From a virus, in the IMG/VR virus record IMGVR_UViG_3300008108_000147, positions 1 through 38,508 of that record: a DNA stretch of 38,508 nucleotides; one strand, 5' to 3'. Below are positions 13,749 through 20,583 of the stretch, piece by piece. A program made the translations under genes and the position numbers. The notes beneath the pieces were generated by a model. The model made no database searches, had not been told where the DNA came from, and worked only from the letters and a program-made list of their open reading frames with translations. Position 1 is the first letter of the stretch; every line of letters begins with the position of its first letter.

Positions 13749-14594
13749 ATGATAGCCGCATTATATGTCGAAAAAGGCGGGACGTACTTCAACCTAGAGA
13801 ACGTGGAGCCTTGGGATATTGATAAAGACGCGCGCCAATACGAAGGCCCCTGGCCCGTAGTGGCTCATCCGCCATGCGAGCGGTGGGGACGGTTCTGGCA
13901 CGGAAGCCCGCGCAAACCCCACCAATTCAAACTAGGCGACGATGGCGGGTGTTTTGAGGCTGCGCTGTATGCCGTGCGCCGCTGGGGCGGAGTGCTGGAA
14001 CACCCCGCCGACAGCCACGCATGGCGCACCTTTGGCTTGAACCGGCCCGCCAGGTCTGGCGGGTGGATCAAGGCAGATCAATTTGGTGGGCTGACCTGTT
14101 ACGTCGAGCAGGGGCACTATGGGCACCAAGCGCGTAAGGCTACTTGGCTGTACGCCTGCGGGTTTGAGCCACCAGAATTGAAATGGGGGCAGTTGCCACA
14201 ACGCCTAGACCCGAAGATGGTTGAGCGCCACGGCTACGAATATGCCAGACGGAAAGGGCTAGTCAGTATGATTGGAGGCAAACACAAGAAGGCGATTCGC
14301 AACGCCACGCCAATCGAGTTTAGAAATCTGTTGATTTCATTAGCCGAGGCGACAAACAATACCCGCCGCATCGACGCTGAACCCGTGCTGCGCCAGGACC
14401 GGGCGCAAGGTGTCGATGGTGTCATCCAGGGCGAAGCTGTTGGACAAGGAACCATCAGCCTTAAAGAGCGCCAAACGCTCCGGGCGATCAGCGCGGCGGC
14501 TGATGAAGCCGACAGCACCAACCGGCAAAGCCGGGATGGAAACCGGATGGGAAGACAGGGAGGGGATGGAAGTGCGCTTGCTCATAAAGCATAA
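13749..14594 (+). CDS. DNA cytosine methyltransferase-like protein
   Basis: A 281-residue protein starting at ATG 13749 after GAGGAAAC. ALYVEKGGTYFNLENVEPWD stands where the first cofactor-binding motif would be, AHPPCERWG (39-47) matches the PPC motif holding the catalytic Cys of C5 methyltransferases, and VLEHP (82-86) fits the ENV/ENP position. It ends the conserved part near 200 with a polar tail of low complexity. I recognise the family from alphaproteobacterial phages, where it is usually unnamed. If active it would modify phage DNA against host restriction. No target-recognition domain is obvious, so activity is uncertain. Confidence 0.6.
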   Translation: MIAALYVEKGGTYFNLENVEPWDIDKDARQYEGPWPVVAHPPCERWGRFWHGSPRKPHQFKLGDDGGCFEAALYAVRRWGGVLEHPADSHAWRTFGLNRPARSGGWIKADQFGGLTCYVEQGHYGHQARKATWLYACGFEPPELKWGQLPQRLDPKMVERHGYEYARRKGLVSMIGGKHKKAIRNATPIEFRNLLISLAEATNNTRRIDAEPVLRQDRAQGVDGVIQGEAVGQGTISLKERQTLRAISAAADEADSTNRQSRDGNRMGRQGGDGSALAHKA

Positions 14595-14613
14595 AATAGA
14601 GGAGATGGAATTA

Positions 14614-14712
14614 ATGTCAATGACAAAAAATCATAGACGAAAAATAAATTGCATCCCACTCAAAGACCCAGAGTACCCGCCACACACGGAATATCCGGGG
14701 AAGAAGCCATGA
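14614..14712 (+). CDS. Small ORF coupled to the primase-helicase gene
   Basis: A 32-residue frame from ATG 14614, preceded by AGGAG at 9-base spacing. Its stop overlaps the next ATG (ATGA at 14709). It has a basic N-terminus (MTKNHRRKINC) and a Pro/Tyr-rich end (DPEYPPHTEYP). The ribosome binding site and coupling favour translation; it may mainly serve to couple ribosomes into the downstream gene. No homologue recalled. Confidence 0.45.
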   Translation: MSMTKNHRRKINCIPLKDPEYPPHTEYPGKKP

Positions 14713-16763
14713 GCCTGACCGCACCAAGCCTATCAGCGCCCGCCAAAGAATGGGCGCTATATTACCTACGGCGCGGGTGGTCCGTGGTGCCCGTACGGCG
14801 GGGCGAAAAAATCCCCGCCATTCCCTGGCACCAATTCCAAAACAGACGCGCCACCGAAGCCGAGATTCAGGATTGGTTTGCCGATCCCACCATGGGGGTC
14901 GGGATCGTTACCGGCGCCATCAGTAACCTCACTGTGGCGGATTTCGATGGCGACATTGGCGCCGCCACAGAACAGGACATCTTGCCCCGACTCGGGGCTG
15001 GCCCGGTGGCACTGACCGGGGGTGGCGGGTGCCACAGGTTCTTTTCCCATCCTGGGAAGAAGGTTCCCACCAGAAAAGGTATCCTGCCGGGCATGGATAT
15101 CCGGGGCGATGGTGGCTTTATTGTCGCGCCGCCTTCGGTCCACGCCAGCGGGCGCCAGTACTCCTGGGACGTTGATGCCCATGTGGATGATCTGGGGCTA
15201 CCTAGCCTGACCGAATCGATGGTGGAACTGATCTGCCAGGATGTGATCCATGGCACGGGTTCTGTAAGCCCTGTAACCCATGCAACAGGGCCGCTGGGCT
15301 TGCCGGGCCAGATTACCGATGGCCGCGAGCAATACATGCGGAACACCATTCTGGCGGTAGTCTCAGACCTATACCGACAGTTAGGGCGCATCCCCACCGA
15401 AGAAGAGGTGGTGGCGGAAGGCTGGCCACAGTACGCCAGCAAAGTGGATTTCAGCAGACCTGGCCGGGGCGAAGCCGAGTTCCGCATGAAGGTGAGATAT
15501 ACGCTGGACCGGGCTAACAGGGGTATCATCAAGCTGGAAGCACCGAAGCCCCAGGCACCCGCCACACAGGCGCCCAGCGCCACCACAGAGGGCCAGAAAG
15601 CCCTCTGGCATGACCAGGGCGCCTTTGCAGGGGGAGAGATACCCAAGCGGCCCTGGCTGGTGCAAGGCTACCTACTGCGCGGGGCGGTCACAGTTCTCAG
15701 TGGACAGGGTGCCGGGGGCAAATCGTCCATGGTGGTTGGCTGGACACTAGCCGGGGCGCAAGGCAAACCCTTCGGCGCCTTCAGGCCAGAAACACCACTT
15801 ACCATCATTAACTACAACGTCGAGGACGACAAAGACGAACAGCGCCGCCGGTACGCCGCCGCCATCAAAGCCCAAGCCGCTGACGGGGGCGCCATGCAGC
15901 GGATCATCCGGTGCGGTCCATACAATGTGGGGACACTGTTCGCCCGTGATCCACATACCGGGCAAATCAATCCCACCCAGGCTATGCAGGAACTTGAACG
16001 CATCTGTATGGAAGAGCAGGCCGATCTGCTGGTGTGCGATCCGCTAGCCGAACTCCACGACAGCGAAGAAAACGACAATACCGCCATGCGCCAAGTGGTC
16101 GCGGCTTTCCGGTCACTGGCGCAACGGCTAGATATGGCGGTACTGATCCTGCACCATGACCGCAAAGGCACCAGTACGCCCGGCGACATGGACCGGGTGC
16201 GCGGGGCTTCCTCAATCAGCGGGGCAGTCCGGGTCATGCTGACACTAACCACCATGACCGCCGAAGAAGCAGGCACCTTCGGTATCCAGGCAGAAGAACG
16301 CCGGTCCTACCTACGGATAGACAGCGCCAAATCCAATTACGCGCCAGCCCAGGAAGCCGAATGGTACAAGCTGACCGCCATTGAGATTGAGAACGGTGAG
16401 ATCGTCGCCGCCGCCCTTCCCTGGACGCCGCCAGGCGTCTTCGGGGCACTCAGTATGGCAGACTGCGTGGGTATCCTGGAAACCCTTCAGCGGGGCTTCA
16501 TGGAGGAAGGCAAGCGGTACGCCTTCGCAGCAGACCCAAAAGCCAAGAAAGGGGTGGCGTGGGAAGTACTAACGAACACCGGCAAAGCCACCAAAGAGCA
16601 GGCCAAGAACATCCTAAAGACCTGGGAAGACGAAGGAACCATAGTCAAAGAACTAGGCCCTTCACCATCAAGCAGGCATCCGAGGGACAACTATAGCGTG
16701 TGTCATGAGCGGCTAGCGCAGATGAAATTAGCTGCACCAAAACCCATTATTGAGGAGTTTTGA
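14709..16763 (+). CDS. Prim-pol / RepA-type helicase fusion (replication initiator)
   Basis: A 684-residue protein from ATG 14709, after GGGGAAGAAG. Residues 10-175 form a bifunctional primase-polymerase domain: VADFDGD (76-82) with metal-binding acids, GGGGCHRFF (104-112), GMDIRGDGGFIVAPP (128-142). Residues 315-560 form a RecA-like ATPase of the RepA/DnaB group: Walker A SGQGAGGKSS (331-340), Walker B ADLLVCDPLAEL (438-449), and LHHDRKG (481-487). A winged-helix-like tail follows. It would prime and unwind at the phage origin. A block of repeats directly downstream is the obvious candidate site. Confidence 0.9.
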   Translation: MSLTAPSLSAPAKEWALYYLRRGWSVVPVRRGEKIPAIPWHQFQNRRATEAEIQDWFADPTMGVGIVTGAISNLTVADFDGDIGAATEQDILPRLGAGPVALTGGGGCHRFFSHPGKKVPTRKGILPGMDIRGDGGFIVAPPSVHASGRQYSWDVDAHVDDLGLPSLTESMVELICQDVIHGTGSVSPVTHATGPLGLPGQITDGREQYMRNTILAVVSDLYRQLGRIPTEEEVVAEGWPQYASKVDFSRPGRGEAEFRMKVRYTLDRANRGIIKLEAPKPQAPATQAPSATTEGQKALWHDQGAFAGGEIPKRPWLVQGYLLRGAVTVLSGQGAGGKSSMVVGWTLAGAQGKPFGAFRPETPLTIINYNVEDDKDEQRRRYAAAIKAQAADGGAMQRIIRCGPYNVGTLFARDPHTGQINPTQAMQELERICMEEQADLLVCDPLAELHDSEENDNTAMRQVVAAFRSLAQRLDMAVLILHHDRKGTSTPGDMDRVRGASSISGAVRVMLTLTTMTAEEAGTFGIQAEERRSYLRIDSAKSNYAPAQEAEWYKLTAIEIENGEIVAAALPWTPPGVFGALSMADCVGILETLQRGFMEEGKRYAFAADPKAKKGVAWEVLTNTGKATKEQAKNILKTWEDEGTIVKELGPSPSSRHPRDNYSVCHERLAQMKLAAPKPIIEEF

Positions 16764-16770
16764 GGGTGTG

Positions 16771-16932
16771 CAACTTGGTGTTGGAAAACACCATTTTGCT
16801 GCACAAGTTGGACACATTTTTTGTGTGCAGCAACAAAAAGTCCCTAGGCAGGGGATTATCTGCACGCGCAGTTGCTTAAGCACAGCAACTGCACGCGCAG
16901 AGTAAGATAATCCACTGCTGACCTAGGGACTT
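16771..16932. other. Repeat-rich structured element, origin candidate
   Basis: About 160 noncoding bases between the helicase and the next gene, packed with paired sequence. Hairpin 1: GGTGTT/AACACC with GGAA loop (16777-16792). Hairpin 2: TTGCTGCACA (16796-16805) with TGTGCAGCAA (16824-16833). Large element: AAGTCCCTAGG (16838-16848) with CCTAGGGACTT (16922-16932), GGATTATC (16853-16860) with GATAATCC (16906-16913), and GCAGTTGCT (16868-16876) with AGCAACTGC (16884-16892). Two identical direct repeats CTGCACGCGCAG lie at 16860-16871 and 16889-16900. Iterons plus palindromes beside a prim-pol/helicase suggest a replication origin; a structured RNA or attenuator is the alternative. Confidence 0.6.
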
Positions 16933-16969
16933 GCCGCTTGTAGCACCACAACTAGTAGGGGAAGAAGTA

Positions 16970-17515
16970 ATGGCGAATGAAGAGGTATTAGCCCCGCTGA
17001 CTGAAGCGAATGGCGAATGGGTATGGCGATCTCGGATGGCGGGTGCGCTGGATACGCTGGTGGCGGGGCTGGAAAGAGAATGGGGGTTCGATAGGCTTCC
17101 GTTGCTGGTGTCCACGGCGACTAGGGAGCGGTTCCAGGCGGCAGAGGATATGCACCGGCAAGCGACAGTGGCGGGAGAGGATATGGCGGAACTGGACGCC
17201 ATGATGATGCGGGCCTGGAAAGCATTGGCCGCTGAAGCACTGGCGGCTGGGTATGAACCGCTTCCGGGGCCGCTGATGACCGTGCAGGCCGATGAGGCGG
17301 AACGGGGCACCATCTGCATCTGTCAGGATGACACCCATGCACAGGCGGTCCTGGCGCGGGCTAAGGCCGAAGGGTGGAACGCGGAAGCCTGGACGGTGGA
17401 AGAGGTGGGTAGGGTTCTGAAAGGAGCTTCGCCTATCGCAGAGATCAAGGCTGCATTTCCGAAGGCGAAGGTGGTAAGACGGGGGCAATTGATCGCGGAC
17501 GAAATCCCGATCTAA
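16970..17515 (+). CDS. Hypothetical protein after the repeat element
   Basis: A 181-residue acidic protein from ATG 16970, preceded by AGGGGAAGAAG. The N-terminal half is helical and Trp-containing (GEWVWRSRMAGALDTLVAGL, TRERFQAAEDMHRQ). The C-terminal half looks alpha/beta: TICICQDDTHAQAVLARAKA, WTVEEVGRVLKG, ending KVVRRGQLIADEIPI. The second half could hold a nucleotide-binding or nuclease-like fold, but I see no diagnostic motif. It is in the replication operon. Confidence 0.62.
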   Translation: MANEEVLAPLTEANGEWVWRSRMAGALDTLVAGLEREWGFDRLPLLVSTATRERFQAAEDMHRQATVAGEDMAELDAMMMRAWKALAAEALAAGYEPLPGPLMTVQADEAERGTICICQDDTHAQAVLARAKAEGWNAEAWTVEEVGRVLKGASPIAEIKAAFPKAKVVRRGQLIADEIPI

Positions 17516-17523
17516 GATTGACC

Positions 17524-17904
17524 ATGAGCCGGAACTTCGAGGCAGAACGCATAGACTTCGGGCCGGATATTCAGGAAGGCGATATAACGGTGTCTGAGCG
17601 GTTCTGGGCGCCCGACGCTATGTTGGCGAGGGGCATGATTAGTGAGGCGCTGTATGCCGCTGCAAAGCGGTTTAGGGACGATTACTACGCCGGGCAGGCT
17701 GGGAGGCTTGGGGCGCGTGAGGCGTTTACACGGGCTTCTAGGGCGGTTGGTAACACTGCTATGCCTGCGCTGGCTTGGACGGTTCTCAGTCACGGCACGG
17801 TGACGGGCTGGGCTGAGTGTAAGGGGATTGAGGTGGTAAAGGCGGCTGGCCAAGTGGTGCAGGCGCTGGAACGGTTGAACCGATTTTATGGAGCGAAAGT
17901 GTGA
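17524..17904 (+). CDS. Conserved early protein with duplicated tail
   Basis: A 126-residue protein from ATG 17524. N-terminal part: FEAERIDFGPDIQEGD, then a Tyr-rich helical middle (RFRDDYYAGQAGRLGAREAF). The C-terminal half (LAWTVLSHGTVTGWAECKGI, then EVVKAAGQVVQALERL) occurs again, out of context, at 18226-18351. Its stop overlaps the GTG of the ParB-like gene (GTGA). Resembles phage proteins near replication genes but no function is known. Confidence 0.65.
   Translation: MSRNFEAERIDFGPDIQEGDITVSERFWAPDAMLARGMISEALYAAAKRFRDDYYAGQAGRLGAREAFTRASRAVGNTAMPALAWTVLSHGTVTGWAECKGIEVVKAAGQVVQALERLNRFYGAKV
17766..17891 (+). repeat. Duplicated segment, copy 1
   Basis: 126 bases that align without gaps to 18226-18351 (offset 460), about 85% identical by eye. 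The first 75 bases have only a handful of changes. This copy is the natural 3' part of the gene at 17524-17904. Confidence 0.85.
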
Positions 17905-18200
17905 AAAAATTTTGGCCGGCTGAAAAAATTGAAATGCGGCAGTTGGATAAGTTGATCCCTTACGCCCGCAATTCCAGGACCCATTCGGATACCCAGGTGG
18001 CGCAAATAGCGGCATCCATAAAAGAATGGGGGTGGACCACTCCAATTCTGGTGGATGAGGAAGGCACGATCATTGCGGGGCATGGGCGCACCTTGGCCGC
18101 TAGGAAATTGGGGCTGGCTGAAGTACCTGTGATGGTGGCAAGGGGATGGAGCGAAGCCCGGAAGAAGGCTTATGTCATAGCCGACAATCTTTGGCCATGA
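17901..18200 (+). pseudogene. ParB-like nuclease domain protein, frameshifted and truncated
   Basis: The 99 codons from GTG 17901 cover a whole ParB/Srx-type domain: LIPYARNSRTHSDTQVAQIA, SIKEWGWTTPILVDEEG, TIIAGHGRTLAARKLGL, AEVPVMVARGWSEARKKAYV and IADN. In family members the text continues into a helical segment (like KLAxNAGWDxELLAL) and often a DNA methyltransferase. Here the frame ends NLWP-stop, while the expected continuation AMNAGWDTELLAL is present in another frame, so about one base was lost near 18187-18192. Whether the short domain alone still binds DNA is unknown. Confidence 0.75.
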
Positions 18201-18358
18201 ATGCAGGCTGGGACACTGAATTGCTTGCGCTGGCTTGGACGGTTCTCAGCCATGGTACGGTGACGGGCTGGGCTGAGTGTAAGGGGATTGAAGTGGCTAA
18301 GGCGGCTGGCCAGGTGGTTCAGGGGCTTGAAAGGCTCCAAGCCCATTATGGCTCCTGA
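18197..18358 (+). pseudogene. Chimeric remnant: ParB-gene continuation joined to duplicated tail
   Basis: A frame from ATG 18197, overlapping the ParB stop as ATGA, reads MNAGWDTELLAL and then switches to AWTVLSHGTVTGWAECKGIE, the tail of the gene at 17524-17904, ending QAHYGS. The join lies in a shared TGCGCTGGC, a likely microhomology crossover. The 53-residue product could still be made by coupling, but it looks like debris of illegitimate recombination. Confidence 0.65.
18226..18351 (+). repeat. Duplicated segment, copy 2
   Basis: Second copy of 17766-17891. It follows the broken ParB-like gene and keeps its reading frame open through to the stop at 18358. Confidence 0.85.
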
Positions 18359-18367
18359 AATCCTAAT

Positions 18368-18432
18368 CGGCAGTTTTGGTACAACCGGATCGATTGATTT
18401 CCAAATCCGGCATGAGCATTTTGGGGAAAGTG
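18368..18432 (+). repeat. Imperfect direct repeat, copy 1
   Basis: Begins CGGCAGTTTTGGT and contains GATCGAT and TTTCCAAAT, then CATGAGCATTTT. Matches copy 2 at 83-base spacing with scattered substitutions. Confidence 0.65.
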
Positions 18433-18450
18433 AGAGCCGAAAAAACTAAA

Positions 18451-18514
18451 CGGCAATTTCGGTCTGACCTGATCGATCAGTTTCCAAATGCGATATGAAC
18501 ATTTTCAGGAAATG
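18451..18514 (+). repeat. Imperfect direct repeat, copy 2
   Basis: Begins CGGCAATTTCGGT. It contains a perfect 12-base palindrome CTGATCGATCAG (18469-18480) where copy 1 has a degenerate version, then TTTCCAAAT and ATGAACATTTT. Confidence 0.65.
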
Positions 18515-18581
18515 CGCTTGCGGATCATGGGCTTGGCCTTGGTTGTGGAAATGTCAAAGATGCAAGCGCAATGCCAGAAAA

Positions 18582-18599
18582 AGCCCGAAAAGCCGGGCT
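18582..18599 (-). terminator. Short hairpin, terminator-like on the minus strand
   Basis: AGCCCG (18582-18587) pairs with CGGGCT (18594-18599). On the minus strand it is followed by TTTTTC, giving a weak terminator shape; on the plus strand only A/T-rich sequence follows. It could stop antisense transcription. Confidence 0.35.
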
Positions 18600-18625
18600 G
18601 AAAAATAATTTTGATCAGCGCATTT

Positions 18626-18653
18626 TTGTGCTTGTATTTTTCGTCAAGATTAT
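18626..18653 (+). promoter_or_regulatory. Possible promoter for the pre-late small genes
   Basis: In an AT-rich stretch, TTGTGC (18626-18631) and GATTAT (18648-18653) are 16 bases apart, upstream of the 23-residue peptide gene. Both boxes deviate from consensus, so this is tentative. Confidence 0.25.
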
Positions 18654-18705
18654 TCACCTTTGTTGTGTCGCGTGATCATGCGCGCATCGCAAAGAGGATA
18701 AGACA

Positions 18706-18777
18706 ATGTCTTTCAAAGCTGATCTAGGGGTTTGCGCTTTCTTTCTGGGGCTTTTTGTTTGGCTTTTGGTGTTTTGA
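18706..18777 (+). CDS. 23-residue hydrophobic peptide
   Basis: A very short frame from ATG 18706 with AGAGGATAAG upstream. After MSFKADLG the rest is hydrophobic (VCAFFLGLFVWLLVF) and ends at TGA 18777, right before a run of nine G. It would be a minimal membrane peptide if translated. The ribosome binding site and the clean hydrophobic pattern support it, but such a short ORF may be chance. Confidence 0.4.
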   Translation: MSFKADLGVCAFFLGLFVWLLVF

Positions 18778-18793
18778 GGGGGGGGGAAAGAAA

Positions 18794-19075
18794 ATGCCTT
18801 ATATCGCAGAATATACGGATACCTTTGGTGGAGAGGCTAATTATTCTTGGGTTAAACGCCGCACTATTGATGACGCGCCTTGGGAGCATTTCAAGGATTG
18901 GGATGGGAATGGGCGCAGAGAACCCAAGGCCTATCAGCGCACCATTATGCGCCGCGCCAAAGCTGCAATGGGTTTGTCTGGCGTGCGTGGTGTTACTGCC
19001 AGCTTAGGCGATGGTTACGAGTTCCGCCCCTATGGCATGGCTACTGTGCTTTTCGTTACCTATTCGGAGGCCTAA
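18794..19075 (+). CDS. Conserved small protein, function unknown
   Basis: A 93-residue protein starting at ATG 18794 behind an unusual ribosome binding site: nine G (18778-18786) then AAAGAAA. YIAEYTDTFGGEANYSWVKR at the start and MRRAKAAMGLSGVRG in the middle match a conserved family in alphaproteobacteria and their phages. Probably a compact alpha/beta domain. It starts a cluster of four small genes between the replication and packaging regions. Confidence 0.65.
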   Translation: MPYIAEYTDTFGGEANYSWVKRRTIDDAPWEHFKDWDGNGRREPKAYQRTIMRRAKAAMGLSGVRGVTASLGDGYEFRPYGMATVLFVTYSEA

Positions 19076-19078
19076 GCC

Positions 19079-19333
19079 ATGCTTACACCATACCAGATTG
19101 CCGAACGCGCAGAACGCTATGAGGGCCGCGCCAATATCGCAGCGATTAATCGCCTATTCCGTCGACAGGATGAAAGCCATCTTTGGCCTATCAATGGGCG
19201 TTTCGATGCTACGGAACGCGCCATTAGGCGCTTGCGGCGCTTAGCACGCGAGGGCGCTTGCATTGAACCCGGCCTTGAATATGCGCTGGCGCTGTATGCG
19301 GAACTAAGCGCCATTGTGAATGGAGACTATTGA
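19079..19333 (+). CDS. Small Arg-rich helical protein
   Basis: An 84-residue protein starting 3 bases after the previous stop, with GGAGGC upstream. Helical and basic (TPYQIAERAERYEGR, ERAIRRLRRLAREGA), ending in an aliphatic/acidic segment (LEYALALYAELSAIV). No recognised family; charge suggests nucleic-acid or protein binding. Confidence 0.6.
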   Translation: MLTPYQIAERAERYEGRANIAAINRLFRRQDESHLWPINGRFDATERAIRRLRRLAREGACIEPGLEYALALYAELSAIVNGDY

Positions 19334-19366
19334 TCGGCGCGGGCTTCAAGCCCCGCCTCCCGATCA
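19331..19366 (+). other. Nested hairpin between small genes
   Basis: TGATCGG (19331-19337) pairs with CCGATCA (19360-19366), enclosing GGGC/GCCC around TTCAA. No T-tract follows, so it is more likely an mRNA-stability or processing structure than a terminator. The rest of the 85-base gap adds only short imperfect pairs. Confidence 0.4.
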
Positions 19367-19418
19367 TGTCATTGCGGCATGATCCGGTGGCGATACCGCC
19401 AAACATGGGGACAAGATT

Positions 19419-19673
19419 ATGCTTCAAGCTATTGTGACACGTTATCACGGCCCGACTAATTACAAGGGTTCGCGCGTATCGGCCAGGGCAGATGCTGGCC
19501 GCATTATCCTGCCTTGGGATTACGCGTTGAACGTCGACGAAAACCATGCGGCAGCAGCGCACGCGCTTGCGGATCGCCTGGGCTGGAAAGAGGCCATTGG
19601 CTATCCCGCGCTCGTCGGCGGCGCACTGCCGGGCAATGCCGGCTATTGCTTTGTTATGGCGCGGTATGCGTAA
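19419..19673 (+). CDS. Conserved small protein, function unknown
   Basis: An 84-residue protein from ATG 19419 with GGGGACA upstream. It contains ITRY-type strand VTRYHGPTNYKGSRVSARAD, then NHAAAAHALADRLGW and the C-terminal GGALPGNAGYCFVM. I recognise the pattern of GPTN-x2-GSR followed by NH-x2-AA from small bacterial and phage proteins with no assigned function. Probably a single alpha/beta domain. Confidence 0.65.
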   Translation: MLQAIVTRYHGPTNYKGSRVSARADAGRIILPWDYALNVDENHAAAAHALADRLGWKEAIGYPALVGGALPGNAGYCFVMARYA

Positions 19674-19676
19674 ATT

Positions 19677-19988
19677 ATGAAAAACAACACCTTAAAACGT
19701 GGCGCACCAAAACGCGGCCTAGCGGTGCATCCGGCAGTTATAGCGGCGCAGGCGGGCTATTCGGATGTTATCGCCGGGCGCCAATTCGAGGCTTGGCGGT
19801 TTACGGATCAGGTGGGGCAGTGCAATTACGAGCTAGGCAGATTATGGGCGCTGAACATAAAAAACGCCGGAATAAATCCGCCAATATGGCCAAGGGGGAA
19901 GAATATACCTTCAATTGTGCAGTTCATGATTAAGCAAAGCTTTCTCTTGGTGGGGGATTGCCAGCCCAGAAAATACGGCCGCGAATAG
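19677..19988 (+). CDS. Hypothetical protein before TerS
   Basis: A 103-residue protein starting 3 bases after the previous stop. N-terminus basic (NTLKRGAPKRGLAVHP). The middle reads AGYSDVIAGRQFEAWRFTDQ and then YELGRLWALNIKNAG, a Tyr/Arg/Trp pattern seen in small phage proteins of the Y-x-GR-x-A type. No known role. A strong terminator follows, so it closes the pre-late group. Confidence 0.55.
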   Translation: MKNNTLKRGAPKRGLAVHPAVIAAQAGYSDVIAGRQFEAWRFTDQVGQCNYELGRLWALNIKNAGINPPIWPRGKNIPSIVQFMIKQSFLLVGDCQPRKYGRE

Positions 19989-20009
19989 CCCGAATAGGCA
20001 CCAAAATAG

Positions 20010-20035
20010 GCCCGGCTTCATGCCGGGCTTTTTTT
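20010..20035 (+). terminator. Strong intrinsic terminator before the late genes
   Basis: GCCCGGC (20010-20016), loop TTCAT, GCCGGGC (20022-20028), then seven T. It separates the early and middle genes from the terminase operon and implies a separate late promoter, or an antitermination step, downstream. Confidence 0.9.
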
Positions 20036-20064
20036 ATGGGCTTGGATTAGGTATCCTTTGGCTT

Positions 20065-20583
20065 ATGCCATATCCGCCCAAATATGACCCTGAAAAATAC
20101 ATTCCCGAATTACTGCGCCGTGTTGGTAATGGGGAATTGCTTTGTGACCTATACGGGAAGGATGGCTTCCCTTCTAGCTATGTGGTGCATGGCGAATTGA
20201 CGCGACTAGATGGGCGATGGCAGCAAGCATACGCGCGCGCCCGTGAACAACAAGCCCATGCAATCGCGGAAAAAGCCGTTCGGGATGTTGAAAAAACGAT
20301 AGACCCCGAACAGGCGCAGCTTGCGCGCTTGAAATTCGACGCAAGGCGCTGGCTTGTCGGGAAAATAGCGCCCCGAATATATGGAGACAAAACAACGCAC
20401 ACACTAGAAGTAGGGGAGAGCTACGTTGAAGCGCTCAGGCTGGCCAATGACAAGATGCGCCAGAAAGAACGGGAAGCCCGGCGCATTATTGACGTTGACC
20501 CTGAGACGGGAAACGAGGTTAAAAAACTAGGAAACAATGCCGATAGGCGTAAACGCAAGAATGTAACCATATCAGACACTTAG
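20065..20583 (+). CDS. terS: Terminase small subunit (Sf6-like TerS)
   Basis: A 172-residue protein from ATG 20065; upstream ATGs run into the terminator hairpin. N-terminal helix-turn-helix region: YIPELLRRVGNGELLCDLYG, then SYVVHGELTRLDGRWQQAYA. The central helices (AREQQAHAIAEKAVRDVE, EQAQLARLKFDARRWLVGKI) and APRIYGDK fit Sf6/P22-type TerS, in which the DArKW...APk-YGDK segment is typical. It recognises the packaging site and stimulates TerL as a ring oligomer. The C-terminal tail is basic. TerL follows after an unusual 200-base spacer. Confidence 0.88.
   Translation: MPYPPKYDPEKYIPELLRRVGNGELLCDLYGKDGFPSSYVVHGELTRLDGRWQQAYARAREQQAHAIAEKAVRDVEKTIDPEQAQLARLKFDARRWLVGKIAPRIYGDKTTHTLEVGESYVEALRLANDKMRQKEREARRIIDVDPETGNEVKKLGNNADRRKRKNVTISDT

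Larger units (their letters stand above)
18359..18705 (+). other. Repeat-bearing spacer
   Basis: About 350 bases without a convincing gene. It holds two imperfect 65-base direct repeats (18368-18432 and 18451-18514), a short hairpin at 18582-18599 and an AT-rich promoter-like stretch. A 33-codon frame from ATG 18348 to TAA 18449 crosses repeat 1, and repeat 2 carries a corresponding frame with a TGA. Both read alike (SIDFQIRHEHF versus SISFQMRYEHF), with several differences in third codon positions, so these may be decayed coding repeats. Confidence 0.5.

Noticed and set aside
14867-15646. Antisense open frame of 259 codons opposite the prim-pol domain
   Set aside because: The plus strand carries conserved catalytic motifs; the antisense frame reads as low-complexity shadow sequence.
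16838-16932. Large palindrome considered as a transposon inverted-repeat pair
   Set aside because: Nothing between the arms could encode a transposase, and the arms are only 73 bases apart with internal iterons.
17901-18200. ParB-like gene considered as part of a plasmid-type partition system
   Set aside because: No ParA ATPase or centromere-like array is present; the sequence matches ParB domains attached to phage methyltransferases and is truncated.
18348-18449. 33-codon frame reading through the first degenerate repeat
   Set aside because: No ribosome binding site stands out, and it overlaps the duplicated tail; the counterpart in the second repeat has a stop. Kept as evidence of decayed coding repeats only.
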